Source: a virus
Length of the DNA stretch: 25,689 nucleotides
Virus record (IMG/VR): IMGVR_UViG_3300035698_014457
Coordinates: 1 to 25,689 of that record
Reading direction: 5' to 3' (one strand)
Positions 14,385-22,203 of the stretch are shown one piece after another. Every line of letters begins with the position of its first letter. Within the stretch, counting starts at the first letter, position 1. Made by a program: the position numbers and the translations under genes. The notes beneath the pieces were generated by a model. That model ran no database searches and was not told the origin of the DNA. It saw only the letters and a list, made by a program, of their open reading frames with translations.

Positions 14385-15263
14385 TTAAATGTTTTCTGTG
14401 AAATCGATAATAAATCCGTAATTATCATCTGAAGTAATTGTATTAGCTACTACGGATGTAGGTCTTGGTGGATCTGAGGCAGTCGATGACCCATACCAAT
14501 CTAACGGAGCACCGTTTGCATCCATCCCTGGCGTTATGTTTATGTTTGTAATAGGATCAGTATTAGTGGGGGTTGCATCATTAATTTCAATACCAAATGG
14601 TGGGGTAATAAGATTAATATCAATCTCTTTAATTACTGCGCCCGCGGTACCACCACCTCTTGTAGGCCCAAATAACCACGCCTTTAGAGAAAAGTTTAAT
14701 GTCCAAATAATAGCGCGCCGTTCAACAAAACTACCCTCGTATGTATCTTCAGAGGTGATATTATCAAGCGTTAGAGGTACATCGTATTTAATATCTAAAT
14801 CAGGGTTAATTTTTAAGGTTGCAGTCCATTCAGGAGTAAAGTAAGGTAAGATTTGTTCTATTATGTATGTACCGTCTTCTGCATTTTTAACCATAATAGA
14901 TAATTGAAATTCAATATTATAAGGGACAGGCGCGTACTGATATATTTTTGAGTTTGGATCGTTTGGATCTCTAGCATAAATTTTATTTACTGTTTGCCCC
15001 TTTCTAGAAGAATCATAGTAGAGGTTTGTCATTTCAAAAGATATACGTGGAAGTTGAATAGCAATAGCTCTATCTAAATCAGGACCACCATCTAATCTTG
15101 CTAAAAACTTTTCACGTGGACCGTAATTAAGCGGTACTTTCATATTTTGAATAAGCGTACCCGCGACGTCATATCTGTTTAAACGTATATTATTAAACAA
15201 TGTACCGAAGTAAATTACATACTTTTTGATAGTGCCGTGGCCGAATCCTGTATTACTAAACAT
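14385..15263 (-). CDS. 15: Tail completion and sheath stabiliser protein gp15
   Basis: This 292-residue protein caps the tail tube and sheath and joins tail to head. It begins with the gp15-type pattern FGHGTIKKYVIYFGTLFNNI, followed by VPLNYGPREKFLARL and AIQLPRISFEMTNLYYD, matching the T4 order of conserved blocks (T4 gp15 is 272 residues). The C-terminal 60 residues are a Pro/Asn/Thr-rich extension. Its ATG overlaps the stop of gp14 (TAATG). Confidence 0.95.
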   Translation of the reverse strand: MFSNTGFGHGTIKKYVIYFGTLFNNIRLNRYDVAGTLIQNMKVPLNYGPREKFLARLDGGPDLDRAIAIQLPRISFEMTNLYYDSSRKGQTVNKIYARDPNDPNSKIYQYAPVPYNIEFQLSIMVKNAEDGTYIIEQILPYFTPEWTATLKINPDLDIKYDVPLTLDNITSEDTYEGSFVERRAIIWTLNFSLKAWLFGPTRGGGTAGAVIKEIDINLITPPFGIEINDATPTNTDPITNINITPGMDANGAPLDWYGSSTASDPPRPTSVVANTITSDDNYGFIIDFTENI

Positions 15264-15943
15264 TATACCAGCCCATCGCTAAAAGGATCCACTGTAGTCC
15301 AGTCAATGATATCTGAACCTTGAGTTTGAATTTCTTCATTCGTTGCGAAAACATCGCCGAGAGCAGTATCGAACGCAGTATTTGATATTTGTGTATTGCC
15401 TGTTCCTGCGAATGAATACTTATCTTCAATAGCATCAATTTCTGGTATACCTGTATCGAGAGTCTCGTTAGAATATTCCCATACTTCACAGGTTAATTTA
15501 TATGATTGAAGGTCACCCATTTGGTAAAACGTAGCACGCTCATCTACAAACTTGACAACAAATAAGCGTTTCATCATTCTTGAGTATATTAGATCCCCTT
15601 CTCTCGGCCTAATAAGGTCAGATTGTGTTTGAATTTCGTTCTCAAATGTTCGGTGAGCCACTACAAATGTAATTTCATCTCTAATTTCAAGGTTAAACTT
15701 AGATAAGAATGTACCATCGCCCCCATATGAGTCGTAAGATGAAATATACATGTCAATATCATACGCTGATTTATACGTGCTAAGAGTATCTTCCCCGTAG
15801 ACTTCATCTTTAGATACTAGAGTTCTCGGAAGATAATATACTGAATGCCCGTAAATTGAAATACTTTCCACAATAAGAGACGCAATGAGGTCTTGCTCCA
15901 TTGAGTTTGTAAAATTATTAAAAAAGACGTTTGTAGATGTCAT
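15263..15943 (-). CDS. 14: Neck protein gp14
   Basis: This 226-residue protein is a head-completion neck component, known in T4 to act with gp13 after packaging. Conserved blocks include FFNNFTNSMEQDLIASLIVE, IYGHSVYYLPR and FLSKFNLEIRDEITFVV. T4 gp14 is 256 residues. It has a GGG-containing ribosome-binding site seven bases upstream. Unusually, gp13 and gp14 are separated here by a 1.5-kb endonuclease gene; only a poor match to the late octamer (GCTAAATA) lies upstream. Confidence 0.92.
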   Translation of the reverse strand: MTSTNVFFNNFTNSMEQDLIASLIVESISIYGHSVYYLPRTLVSKDEVYGEDTLSTYKSAYDIDMYISSYDSYGGDGTFLSKFNLEIRDEITFVVAHRTFENEIQTQSDLIRPREGDLIYSRMMKRLFVVKFVDERATFYQMGDLQSYKLTCEVWEYSNETLDTGIPEIDAIEDKYSFAGTGNTQISNTAFDTALGDVFATNEEIQTQGSDIIDWTTVDPFSDGLV

Positions 15944-15966
15944 ACTTACCCTTGCTTATACCTTAT

Positions 15967-17463
15967 TTAGCATTTAGCATTCCATACAAAAACTTTTTGT
16001 CCGCAATCAAATATTTGAAAATATCCCTTCCTACACATTATTTCTACTTCACTATTATTTTCATTACTACTATCTGATATTTTATGCTTCTGTGTTTGAT
16101 ATCTAGATAAAGTATGATTTTTTGAATTAATCCATGTATAATTTGGAGGGGTATAGTGTGAAAATTGGAATCCAATTTTTTCATACATTGAACCAGTAAA
16201 TAACCGACGCTGAGCGTAACTAATAATACCTTTAGGCTCCTGGGTTTTTTTAAAATAAGATAAAAGCTTTCCGGCGCCTCCAATTACATTATGATTGAGT
16301 ATATTAAAATATCTTATTAGTTCATAATCATAATGATGATTAAATCGAGGCTTTGCAAAACTCATCACTGACACTATTTGCCCGTCATACTCCAACCCTA
16401 GTTTTACAGAAGCTGCGCAATACCCTTGAATATGATGTTCAATGCTTAAATCCCTATACTGAGATGTATTTAATTCAACTACATTAGTCTTCCGTGCTGC
16501 AATTACTCTATTTTTACCTAGAGCTGAATTAATTATTGAAAAAACCTGTTTGCTTTTAAAATCTAATTCGGAGTCTGTGAAGTGCAGCAGTCTAATATTT
16601 TTATTTTCACAGGCTTTAGTTTTGTTTAAGTGATAGTTTTTTCCAATTTTTTCAGCATTGTGCCAATATATCCCGTTAATCTCAATTCCTAAGTTTATGT
16701 GAGGAATAAATATATCTATCTCTTGAGGTGTGATTAGCGTTCTATTACGTCGTATGTGTGTAATATTGTTTTCATTTAAATAATCAGAAATTTGAACCTC
16801 ATATGATGAGGCATTGTTATTCCAAGCTACCAATTCACCATGTTTTTCCTTTACATAAGAACTAATATAATTAGGACAACAACCTAGTTTCTTTGCTATT
16901 GTCTTAGAAGTACCTCCGTTTTTTACTTGTGTTTGTACCCAGTTCACATCGTCTAATACAGCTCTCACATTCCTAAACCCACCCTCGTCTAATAGATTAT
17001 CTCTTCGGACCTTTACAGCTCTGGTGCTATCCGTTAATTTATTCTCTCTAAAATGTCTTTTTAAAAAATAATTATCTATTTTATACTTTTGAGCTAATTG
17101 TTCGATTGTAATATTAGTCGACTTATACTCATTTTCACATATTGTAATTTTATCAGCATATTTAGTATAACGCAATTTACGTAATGCCCACGCTCTTTTT
17201 TTATTGTTTACTTTATTAAGTAGTGAATTTCTCTTACCTTGTGCTTTTCTGTAACATGTTTTTGAACAATACTTACCAAACCCCTTTTTTATAGATATAA
17301 ACCTTGTGTTTTCTGTACACTCTAAACATTTAGGAGGCGTTATATTATGTGCGGCGCAATAGAGAGGTACATAATTGATTACTTGCCCGCTTATTTTTCT
17401 CCCGCTTACTTTTTTATTATTTTTAATACAATCAATAATATATGACTCGGTTAAACTGTACAT
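15967..17463 (-). CDS. VSR/Hef-type homing endonuclease between gp13 and gp14
   Basis: This 498-residue protein is a probable free-standing homing endonuclease. Domains in order: a C-x2-C/C-x3-C zinc finger (C46, C49, C66, C70); a basic stretch; two helix-turn-helix-like segments (about 119-141 and 185-207, the second TSKTIAKKLGCCPNYISSYV); a PD-(D/E)xK/VSR-like nuclease core with E248-x-D250 (QEIDIFIP) and IEINGIYWH (260-268); and a C-terminal domain (320-470: AARKTNVVEL, HHIQGYCA, MSFAKPRFN, ELIRYFN, ISYAQRRLFTGSMYEKIGF) typical of Hef-like phage endonucleases. The ribosome-binding site AAGGAG is nine bases from the ATG and a TATATAAT box lies just before it, suggesting its own non-late promoter. 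It is codirectional with the late genes. Confidence 0.85.
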   Translation of the reverse strand: MYSLTESYIIDCIKNNKKVSGRKISGQVINYVPLYCAAHNITPPKCLECTENTRFISIKKGFGKYCSKTCYRKAQGKRNSLLNKVNNKKRAWALRKLRYTKYADKITICENEYKSTNITIEQLAQKYKIDNYFLKRHFRENKLTDSTRAVKVRRDNLLDEGGFRNVRAVLDDVNWVQTQVKNGGTSKTIAKKLGCCPNYISSYVKEKHGELVAWNNNASSYEVQISDYLNENNITHIRRNRTLITPQEIDIFIPHINLGIEINGIYWHNAEKIGKNYHLNKTKACENKNIRLLHFTDSELDFKSKQVFSIINSALGKNRVIAARKTNVVELNTSQYRDLSIEHHIQGYCAASVKLGLEYDGQIVSVMSFAKPRFNHHYDYELIRYFNILNHNVIGGAGKLLSYFKKTQEPKGIISYAQRRLFTGSMYEKIGFQFSHYTPPNYTWINSKNHTLSRYQTQKHKISDSSNENNSEVEIMCRKGYFQIFDCGQKVFVWNAKC

Positions 17464-17527
17464 TGTAAATTCACTCCTTCATATTATATAGCTAATTAAA
17501 ACTTAATGGGAGGGGAATATGGGTAAA

Positions 17528-18271
17528 TTAGCCGATCATATCCGTAACCGGTAATGAATAACTACTAATCATCTCTTGTTCCATCTTGGCAATTTCTTGG
17601 GCTGCATCTTCTAAGATACGTTCACCGTTAAATTGGACTCCGCCAGGAAGTTGCATCCCTGTAAATTTAGTTAGATTAGAGCCCCATTGATATTTAATCT
17701 TAGCTGTAGTATAGTTTTGAAGCCAACGATCATTATACACATCTGAGTATACTTCCGGATCAACTACCTCATACGCTTCTACAACTAAATATTGAGTTGA
17801 TAAAGCTCTATTCCAATCCATATCAACGTATAAACGATCTTTGTGTCGATTATAGCGAATTGGTTGCTGACCAACAAGAAGTTCTTGGATCAACGCAATA
17901 TGCTCCATAGTCATATAGTAGGGGACCATAGAGACAGATGTGAGTGAGTATAAATCATTTAGAGCAATTTGATACCGGATATTAAAGATATCGTTTGCTC
18001 CTACATTAGGATCAGCAATAGGAAACACACGAACAGCACCAATGATATTCTCAGGAAGAGTAATATATCTATTAGTTTTATCTGTTTCTGTGATTAAATG
18101 CTTATAATAGATCTTTTCAGTACCATCAAAGTGATAGTCCCAATAATACCGAAAAGACTCATCAATACGGTCTTCTACCTGATCATCATCAACATTAATT
18201 TCGATTACAGGAGAACCTAGTTTTCTTAAGCAATACGCTTTAAATTCATCTCGTGTTGTAGGGATCGCCAT
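17528..18271 (-). CDS. 13: Neck protein gp13
   Basis: This 247-residue protein is the head-completion neck protein that connects portal and tail. The N-terminus TRDEFKAYCLRKLGSPVIEINV and the DDQVEDRIDESFRYYWDYHFDG block are characteristic of gp13 of cyanophage-type T4 relatives. Near the C-terminus, YTTAKIKYQWGSNLTKF and PGGVQFNGERI are also conserved. T4 gp13 is 309 residues; this is the shorter form. A late promoter and an AGGA ribosome-binding site seven bases before the ATG are present. In T4 gene 14 follows directly; here an endonuclease gene intervenes. Confidence 0.93.
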   Translation of the reverse strand: MAIPTTRDEFKAYCLRKLGSPVIEINVDDDQVEDRIDESFRYYWDYHFDGTEKIYYKHLITETDKTNRYITLPENIIGAVRVFPIADPNVGANDIFNIRYQIALNDLYSLTSVSMVPYYMTMEHIALIQELLVGQQPIRYNRHKDRLYVDMDWNRALSTQYLVVEAYEVVDPEVYSDVYNDRWLQNYTTAKIKYQWGSNLTKFTGMQLPGGVQFNGERILEDAAQEIAKMEQEMISSYSLPVTDMIG

Positions 18272-18298
18272 AATTATATCCTATAGTGTACTTTTAGA

Positions 18299-18306
18299 TA
18301 TTTATA
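18299..18306 (-). promoter_or_regulatory. T4-type late promoter for gp13
   Basis: TATAAATA on the minus strand, 27 bases before the gp13 ATG, in the gap after the glycosyltransferase-methyltransferase gene. It could drive the gp13 to gp17 block. Confidence 0.8.
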
Positions 18307-18335
18307 AGACTAGAACGCCGAGGATTTTAGTATAA

Positions 18336-19595
18336 TTATATCTTAAGAGTGTGGGGATATCTAATAGAATCGTCTTTTACTGCAACTAACCATGCAGTTG
18401 TTACACAAACATTCATATTTTGCATCCATTCGTTAGGGAAATACGTTTCTCTGCGGAATTCTTGGAAGCGAATCGTAGTATTGTCAATATATTGTGCAAG
18501 ATACGCGTCTGTATAGTACAAGAAGCAGTTCTCATTCCAATAGGACACATGAGTAGGGTCTTGGAAAGCGCCCCGGCCATCTGTCGAAGGTACTTCAATG
18601 AACGCCCAGCCACCATGCGCAAGTACTCTATGAATCTCAGACATGATCTTTGTTTTGTCGTGAAGATGTTCGATAATGTGAGATGCGTTTAGAACACCTA
18701 CGGAATTATCTGGGAGAGGTATTCCTTCGTTTAGATCGCACACATAATCTGATCCTGTACGCTGATCAACCGTAACATAGCCAGGATACGGGTTTATCCC
18801 TCCCCCGATATCTACCTTAAGGAGATGTCGTTCATCAGCATCTTTCTCAGCCAACCTCTGTGCATACTGATTACCGAGCTGCACAGTCAGAGTCTGGATT
18901 TGCTCGTTACGTTCAATCCAAGTGTTATTTCCAGTCACGCGATATATGTAAAGAACTTCTTCAATGTGATGCATTTTTGTATGAAGATAGGTTCTCAGCA
19001 TCAACTCATGATCATCACAGATAGAAAGTTCAGGGTTGTGTCCCCCAATCTCAATATATACATCTTTTCTCCACGCGCGAACGTGGTCGGGCGCGTACCA
19101 TATATACATTAACGAGTGGCTTGTAGGTGAAAAAGATCGCATAGCAGGAAGCATTGTGCCTTTCCAGTCAAAATATCTATGCTGCCAACCATAAGATGCG
19201 TCATATGGTGTAAACGTATCTGTCTCGTGGAGCACAGCATTATCACTATAAACAAATCCAACTTTAGGATCTTGGAAAGCTTTATTGAGCTCTTCTAAGC
19301 AGTTTGGGGTAATTAAATCGTCATGATCTACTTCAACCAAAACATCTCCAGACCCCATTCGAAACGCAGTGTTTTTAATAGCACCTACATTTTTAGTTGT
19401 ATCGTTTGTACGATGAAAGAATACCTTAGGATGATTTTTAATCTCTTTAGGGATATCTTTGACTTGAAACTTATTGTTTAGGTATAGAATCCACTCCCAG
19501 TTTTCATGAGTTTGTGCTTGAATACAACCCCACAGCTCTAATAGATTAGGGAGATTCTTTGGATCATGCTCCGGGGTCACTATTGACATCTTCAT
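18336..19595 (-). CDS. Glycosyltransferase-methyltransferase fusion
   Basis: About 419 residues. The N-terminal half (1-250) is a family-2-like GT-A glycosyltransferase: SIVTPEHDP start, KNVGAIKNTAF, and a metal/nucleotide-sugar site at residues 86-95 (LVEVDHDDLITP), then CDDHELMLRTY. The C-terminal half is an SAM-dependent methyltransferase: VDIGGGINPYPGY (261-273), DVCDL-type acidic position (YVCDLNEG) and ASHIIEHLHDK (304-314). Together they could add and methylate a sugar on a virion protein or glycan. The reading frame opens at 19652, but that stretch holds a plus-strand promoter and hairpin, so I start at the ATG at 19595 (or 19589), just before the conserved SIVTPEHDP. The ribosome-binding site is weak. 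Substrate unknown. Confidence 0.88.
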   Translation of the reverse strand: MKMSIVTPEHDPKNLPNLLELWGCIQAQTHENWEWILYLNNKFQVKDIPKEIKNHPKVFFHRTNDTTKNVGAIKNTAFRMGSGDVLVEVDHDDLITPNCLEELNKAFQDPKVGFVYSDNAVLHETDTFTPYDASYGWQHRYFDWKGTMLPAMRSFSPTSHSLMYIWYAPDHVRAWRKDVYIEIGGHNPELSICDDHELMLRTYLHTKMHHIEEVLYIYRVTGNNTWIERNEQIQTLTVQLGNQYAQRLAEKDADERHLLKVDIGGGINPYPGYVTVDQRTGSDYVCDLNEGIPLPDNSVGVLNASHIIEHLHDKTKIMSEIHRVLAHGGWAFIEVPSTDGRGAFQDPTHVSYWNENCFLYYTDAYLAQYIDNTTIRFQEFRRETYFPNEWMQNMNVCVTTAWLVAVKDDSIRYPHTLKI

Positions 19596-19613
19596 AATTA
19601 AAATCACTTTCTT

Positions 19614-19621
19614 TATAAATA
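19614..19621 (+). promoter_or_regulatory. T4-type late promoter for a plus-strand endonuclease
   Basis: TATAAATA on the plus strand, opposite to the surrounding late genes, 61 bases before the ATG of the endonuclease at 19683. If initiation occurs six bases after the octamer, as in T4, the transcript begins at 19627, the first base of the hairpin. Confidence 0.78.
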
Positions 19622-19626
19622 GGTAT

Positions 19627-19656
19627 ATGGTTCGCGAGTGATCAGACTCCAACCAT
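19627..19656 (+). promoter_or_regulatory. 5'-leader hairpin, copy 1 of a conserved architecture
   Basis: Stem ATGGTT/AACCAT (6 bp), an asymmetric internal loop CGC/C, inner stem GAGT/ACTC (4 bp) and a six-base loop GATCAG. It starts five bases after a late promoter and ends 26 bases before the endonuclease ATG. The hairpin at 22152-22181 has the same layout with different stem sequences. Function unknown. Confidence 0.72.
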
Positions 19657-19682
19657 TCTAGAACTTTAGGGAGTATCCAGCA

Positions 19683-20459
19683 ATGTCATTTATTTATCTA
19701 TACATTAAACAACACTCGGTTACCGGGTTAAAATATTTTGGAAAAACTACGCGGAGAGATCCCTTTAAATATAATGGATCCGGTAAATATTGGTTAAACC
19801 ACATCAGAAAGCATAATAAAAAATATATAAAAACCTTAGAAATATTTGGTTTTGATAATCAGGAACTTTGTACTGAATTTGCTTTAAAGTTTTCATACAA
19901 AAACGAGATTGTTAAATCAAAGGATTGGGCAAATTTAAAAGAAGAAAACGGATTAGATGGTGGAAGTGTATTAGGTAGAAAATTATCGGATAAAGCTAAA
20001 AGAAAAATGTCTGAAGGTAGTAGAGGTAAGAAACATACACAAGAAACTAAAGATAAAATAAGCTTGGGTAATATAGGTAAAGTAGCATCACAAGAAACTA
20101 TAAAATTAATTTCGGATCATCACGTTGGATTTACAGGTAAGAAACATACACAAGAAACTAAAGATAAATTATCAGTATTAAAACAGGGTAAGAAACACCC
20201 AGAAGAAGTTTTAGTAAAAATAAGAAATACAAAAGCTCTTAATAAGCAAATACCATGGAATAAAGGTAAAACATCAATATACTCACAAGAGACTTTAAAT
20301 AAAATGTCTAGATCTAGTAAAGGTAAGACGCACTCACAAGAAAGTAAAGATAAAATGTCTAGATCTAAGAAAGGAAGAATTTTTTCTGAAGAACATAAGA
20401 GAAAGATATCTGAAGCTTTAAAAGGTAAACTTAAACATCAAAAAAGAAAAGATGGGTAA
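19683..20459 (+). CDS. GIY-YIG homing endonuclease with multiple NUMOD3 repeats
   Basis: This 258-residue protein has an N-terminal GIY-YIG nuclease: FIYLYIK (3-9), KYFGKT (17-22), KYNGSGKYW (29-37) and a likely catalytic glutamate at about 65 ([10 protein letters not shown]). Residues 95-258 are at least six NUMOD3-type DNA-binding units of the form [13 protein letters not shown], two of which are identical at the DNA level over 34 bases. It is inserted on the plus strand between two minus-strand glycosyltransferase genes, has its own late promoter and leader hairpin, and an AGGGAG ribosome-binding site nine bases before the ATG. Its last 29 bases overlap the end of the opposing gene. Confidence 0.88.
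   Translation: MSFIYLYIKQHSVTGLKYFGKTTRRDPFKYNGSGKYWLNHIRKHNKKYIKTLEIFGFDNQELCTEFALKFSYKNEIVKSKDWANLKEENGLDGGSVLGRKLSDKAKRKMSEGSRGKKHTQETKDKISLGNIGKVASQETIKLISDHHVGFTGKKHTQETKDKLSVLKQGKKHPEEVLVKIRNTKALNKQIPWNKGKTSIYSQETLNKMSRSSKGKTHSQESKDKMSRSKKGRIFSEEHKRKISEALKGKLKHQKRKDG
20024..20168 (+). repeat. 34-base direct repeat inside the NUMOD3 region
   Basis: Bases 20024-20057 and 20135-20168 are identical (AGGTAAGAAACATACACAAG...), spaced 111 bases (37 codons) apart, in frame, each encoding [11 protein letters not shown]. This looks like a recent in-frame duplication of two repeat units. Confidence 0.85.
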
Positions 20460-22116
20460 GCCTACCATTTTCCATATTATCTCCAAAATACGGCCCCGCT
20501 GAATGAAATAATCCTGCATCCATTATTATTAATCTATTATAGACATTTCCAACAACATCACAAATATCAAATTTAGTTGAATCGTAAAAATTCCCATTAA
20601 AAGCATCGTCTGCATTTTCTTCGTCCCGGTGTATAGTACCATTTAGTTTTGACTTATGAAAGCGGGTACCTGACTCAATAGGCGCGTTAGGGGTAAGAAA
20701 TATTATTGCAGCATGCGACTGACTATCATAGTGATACACTTGTTTGTCTTCAGCTTTCATTATCTGAAACACACCGTTAAACCCACCTTCAAAATCTTGA
20801 ATCGGTTCTCCGATGATTTCTTCAAAACGTCTTTTAATTTCATCTGTACGGTATGTAGTTGCACTTCTCATACCCTTATACCATCTATTATCTTCAGTAT
20901 ATTTTTGCTCTAGTGCATAGCGTCGCACCATATTAGGTGATTCATAGAAGTCGTCTACGACGAATAGTCTTTTTGAATTTTTTCTATTTACTCTAAGAGG
21001 CTGTTCTTGATCTATGAGTTCATTAGCACGATCATATAGTTCCTGTACACGTGTTCCTGTATCATAATACGCTGAACGATCAATAAAGACGGTATATTCC
21101 GGGAATGGACATTTCCGGCCATGATTTAATAGTATGTCTGCACAAATAAACATATTTTCGTAATCACCAAGTATTTCGTAAACACTTATAAGGCCAACAA
21201 TATGTTCGTTTCTTATTGGCACGTATACCCCCGCTCTGAGGTAGGCATCTAAAGCTTTATCATATTCGTTTAAAAATTTATAAGCCTCAGCTTGCATCAA
21301 TACAGCAGTGTATGCCATTTCATTAGGACCGCTCATAATTCTATTTTCAGAGGTATGTTTAATAAACTCCTCGAAGTAAAAAATTGCTCGTCGGGCGAAT
21401 TCAAGCCGTTGGTTTTCACCTAACGGAAACGCATCACTCGGGTATGCATCTACATATGATTTGGCGATATACCAGAAGTGATAGAGATCTTCTGCAAACG
21501 TATTTTCTTTAATCATTTTCTCTTCGAGAATCAAAGCGTCACTAATGAATTTATACGGGTTCGCCCAAGATTGCCCTTCATTGTACCCGATCTGCCTAAA
21601 CGATTCAGGGAGAGGTGTACGTGGGAAGTTCTCACCGATTGCGGGATCTGTATTATATACTGTTTCATGGCATGGGTCATGGTTAAATGCCCAGTTCATA
21701 CTTGCATTCCACATCCAGGCTCGATGGTAAATGGTGTTACCTGAAATAGCTGTAATGTGGAAAGAAGAAACGGACTTGTCATCGAGCAGCGTCCAATCAA
21801 AATCTTCATCAACTTCGAGGACTTCATCACAATCGATCTTTAGTATCCAGTCCCCGCCGTGATCTAGATTCTGGGCATATTGAAGGACATGGTCGCGGTT
21901 CCAGCCGAAACCTTGCCATTCTACTTCATACATTTCACCTGATACTTTATTTTTAAAAAGGAAATCTTTAACAATTTGATCTGTACCATCGGTTGAACCA
22001 TTATTTTGAAAAACATAAAAGTCAATAAAAGGCCGAACAGAATCAAGCATCCTTTGCATAACAGGTGCTTCATTTTTAAACATTACAATTAGTGTAATTT
22101 TTGCTTTTTTATTCAT
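20431..22116 (-). CDS. Glycosyltransferase - helical repeat - 2OG-dioxygenase-like fusion
   Basis: About 561 residues. Residues 1-230: GT2 glycosyltransferase with [21 protein letters not shown] (38-45) and DCDE (95-98, the metal site). Residues 235-360: helical pairs of TPR type ([19 protein letters not shown]). Residues 385-561: a prolyl-hydroxylase-like 2OG-Fe(II) domain with [17 protein letters not shown], iron ligands H462-x-D464 (YHYDSQSH) and H538 (LFHSAGP), and R552 (GRLTH) for 2-oxoglutarate. It may hydroxylate and glycosylate the same target. The frame opens with a GTG at 22128; I chose the ATG at 22116 because AGGTGA lies about eight bases before it. The end overlaps the opposing endonuclease gene by 29 bases. 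Confidence 0.88.
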   Translation of the reverse strand: MNKKAKITLIVMFKNEAPVMQRMLDSVRPFIDFYVFQNNGSTDGTDQIVKDFLFKNKVSGEMYEVEWQGFGWNRDHVLQYAQNLDHGGDWILKIDCDEVLEVDEDFDWTLLDDKSVSSFHITAISGNTIYHRAWMWNASMNWAFNHDPCHETVYNTDPAIGENFPRTPLPESFRQIGYNEGQSWANPYKFISDALILEEKMIKENTFAEDLYHFWYIAKSYVDAYPSDAFPLGENQRLEFARRAIFYFEEFIKHTSENRIMSGPNEMAYTAVLMQAEAYKFLNEYDKALDAYLRAGVYVPIRNEHIVGLISVYEILGDYENMFICADILLNHGRKCPFPEYTVFIDRSAYYDTGTRVQELYDRANELIDQEQPLRVNRKNSKRLFVVDDFYESPNMVRRYALEQKYTEDNRWYKGMRSATTYRTDEIKRRFEEIIGEPIQDFEGGFNGVFQIMKAEDKQVYHYDSQSHAAIIFLTPNAPIESGTRFHKSKLNGTIHRDEENADDAFNGNFYDSTKFDICDVVGNVYNRLIIMDAGLFHSAGPYFGDNMENGRLTHLFFFDV

Positions 22117-22140
22117 AATATTAATCACCTAACATATTTT

Positions 22141-22148
22141 TATAAATA
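22141..22148 (+). promoter_or_regulatory. T4-type late promoter for a second plus-strand endonuclease
   Basis: TATAAATA on the plus strand, 55 bases before the ATG at 22204 and three bases before a hairpin. The arrangement repeats that at 19614. Confidence 0.78.
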
Positions 22149-22151
22149 AGT

Positions 22152-22181
22152 GGTAGCCGCGATACAGTAATATCCGCTACC
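22152..22181 (+). promoter_or_regulatory. 5'-leader hairpin, copy 2 of a conserved architecture
   Basis: Stem GGTAGC/GCTACC (6 bp), internal loop CGC/C, inner stem GATA/TATC (4 bp), six-base loop CAGTAA. Every stem differs in sequence from copy 1 at 19627-19656, yet stem lengths, internal-loop sequence and loop size are the same. It ends 22 bases before the endonuclease ATG. Confidence 0.72.
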
Positions 22182-22203
22182 TTTAGTCTAAGAGGAATCC
22201 TAT

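Noticed and set aside
15256-15489. Minus-strand 77-residue frame inside gp14
   Set aside because: Overlaps gp14 completely in another frame and shows no protein-like features.
15964-15971. GCTAAATA on the minus strand as late promoter for gp14
   Set aside because: Two mismatches to the octamer and part of a short ATGCTAAATGCTAAATA duplication at the end of the endonuclease gene; not enough to call.
15967-17463. Group I intron or intein interpretation of the insert between gp13 and gp14
   Set aside because: gp13 and gp14 both have complete ends with their own start and stop codons, so this is an intergenic insertion and no exon or extein is interrupted.
18309-18331. Hairpin ACTAGAA/TTTTAGT between the glycosyltransferase-methyltransferase gene and gp13
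   Set aside because: It needs a G-U pair on the plus strand and a mismatch on the transcribed minus strand, and is not followed by a U-run; it also does not match the architecture of the two leader hairpins.
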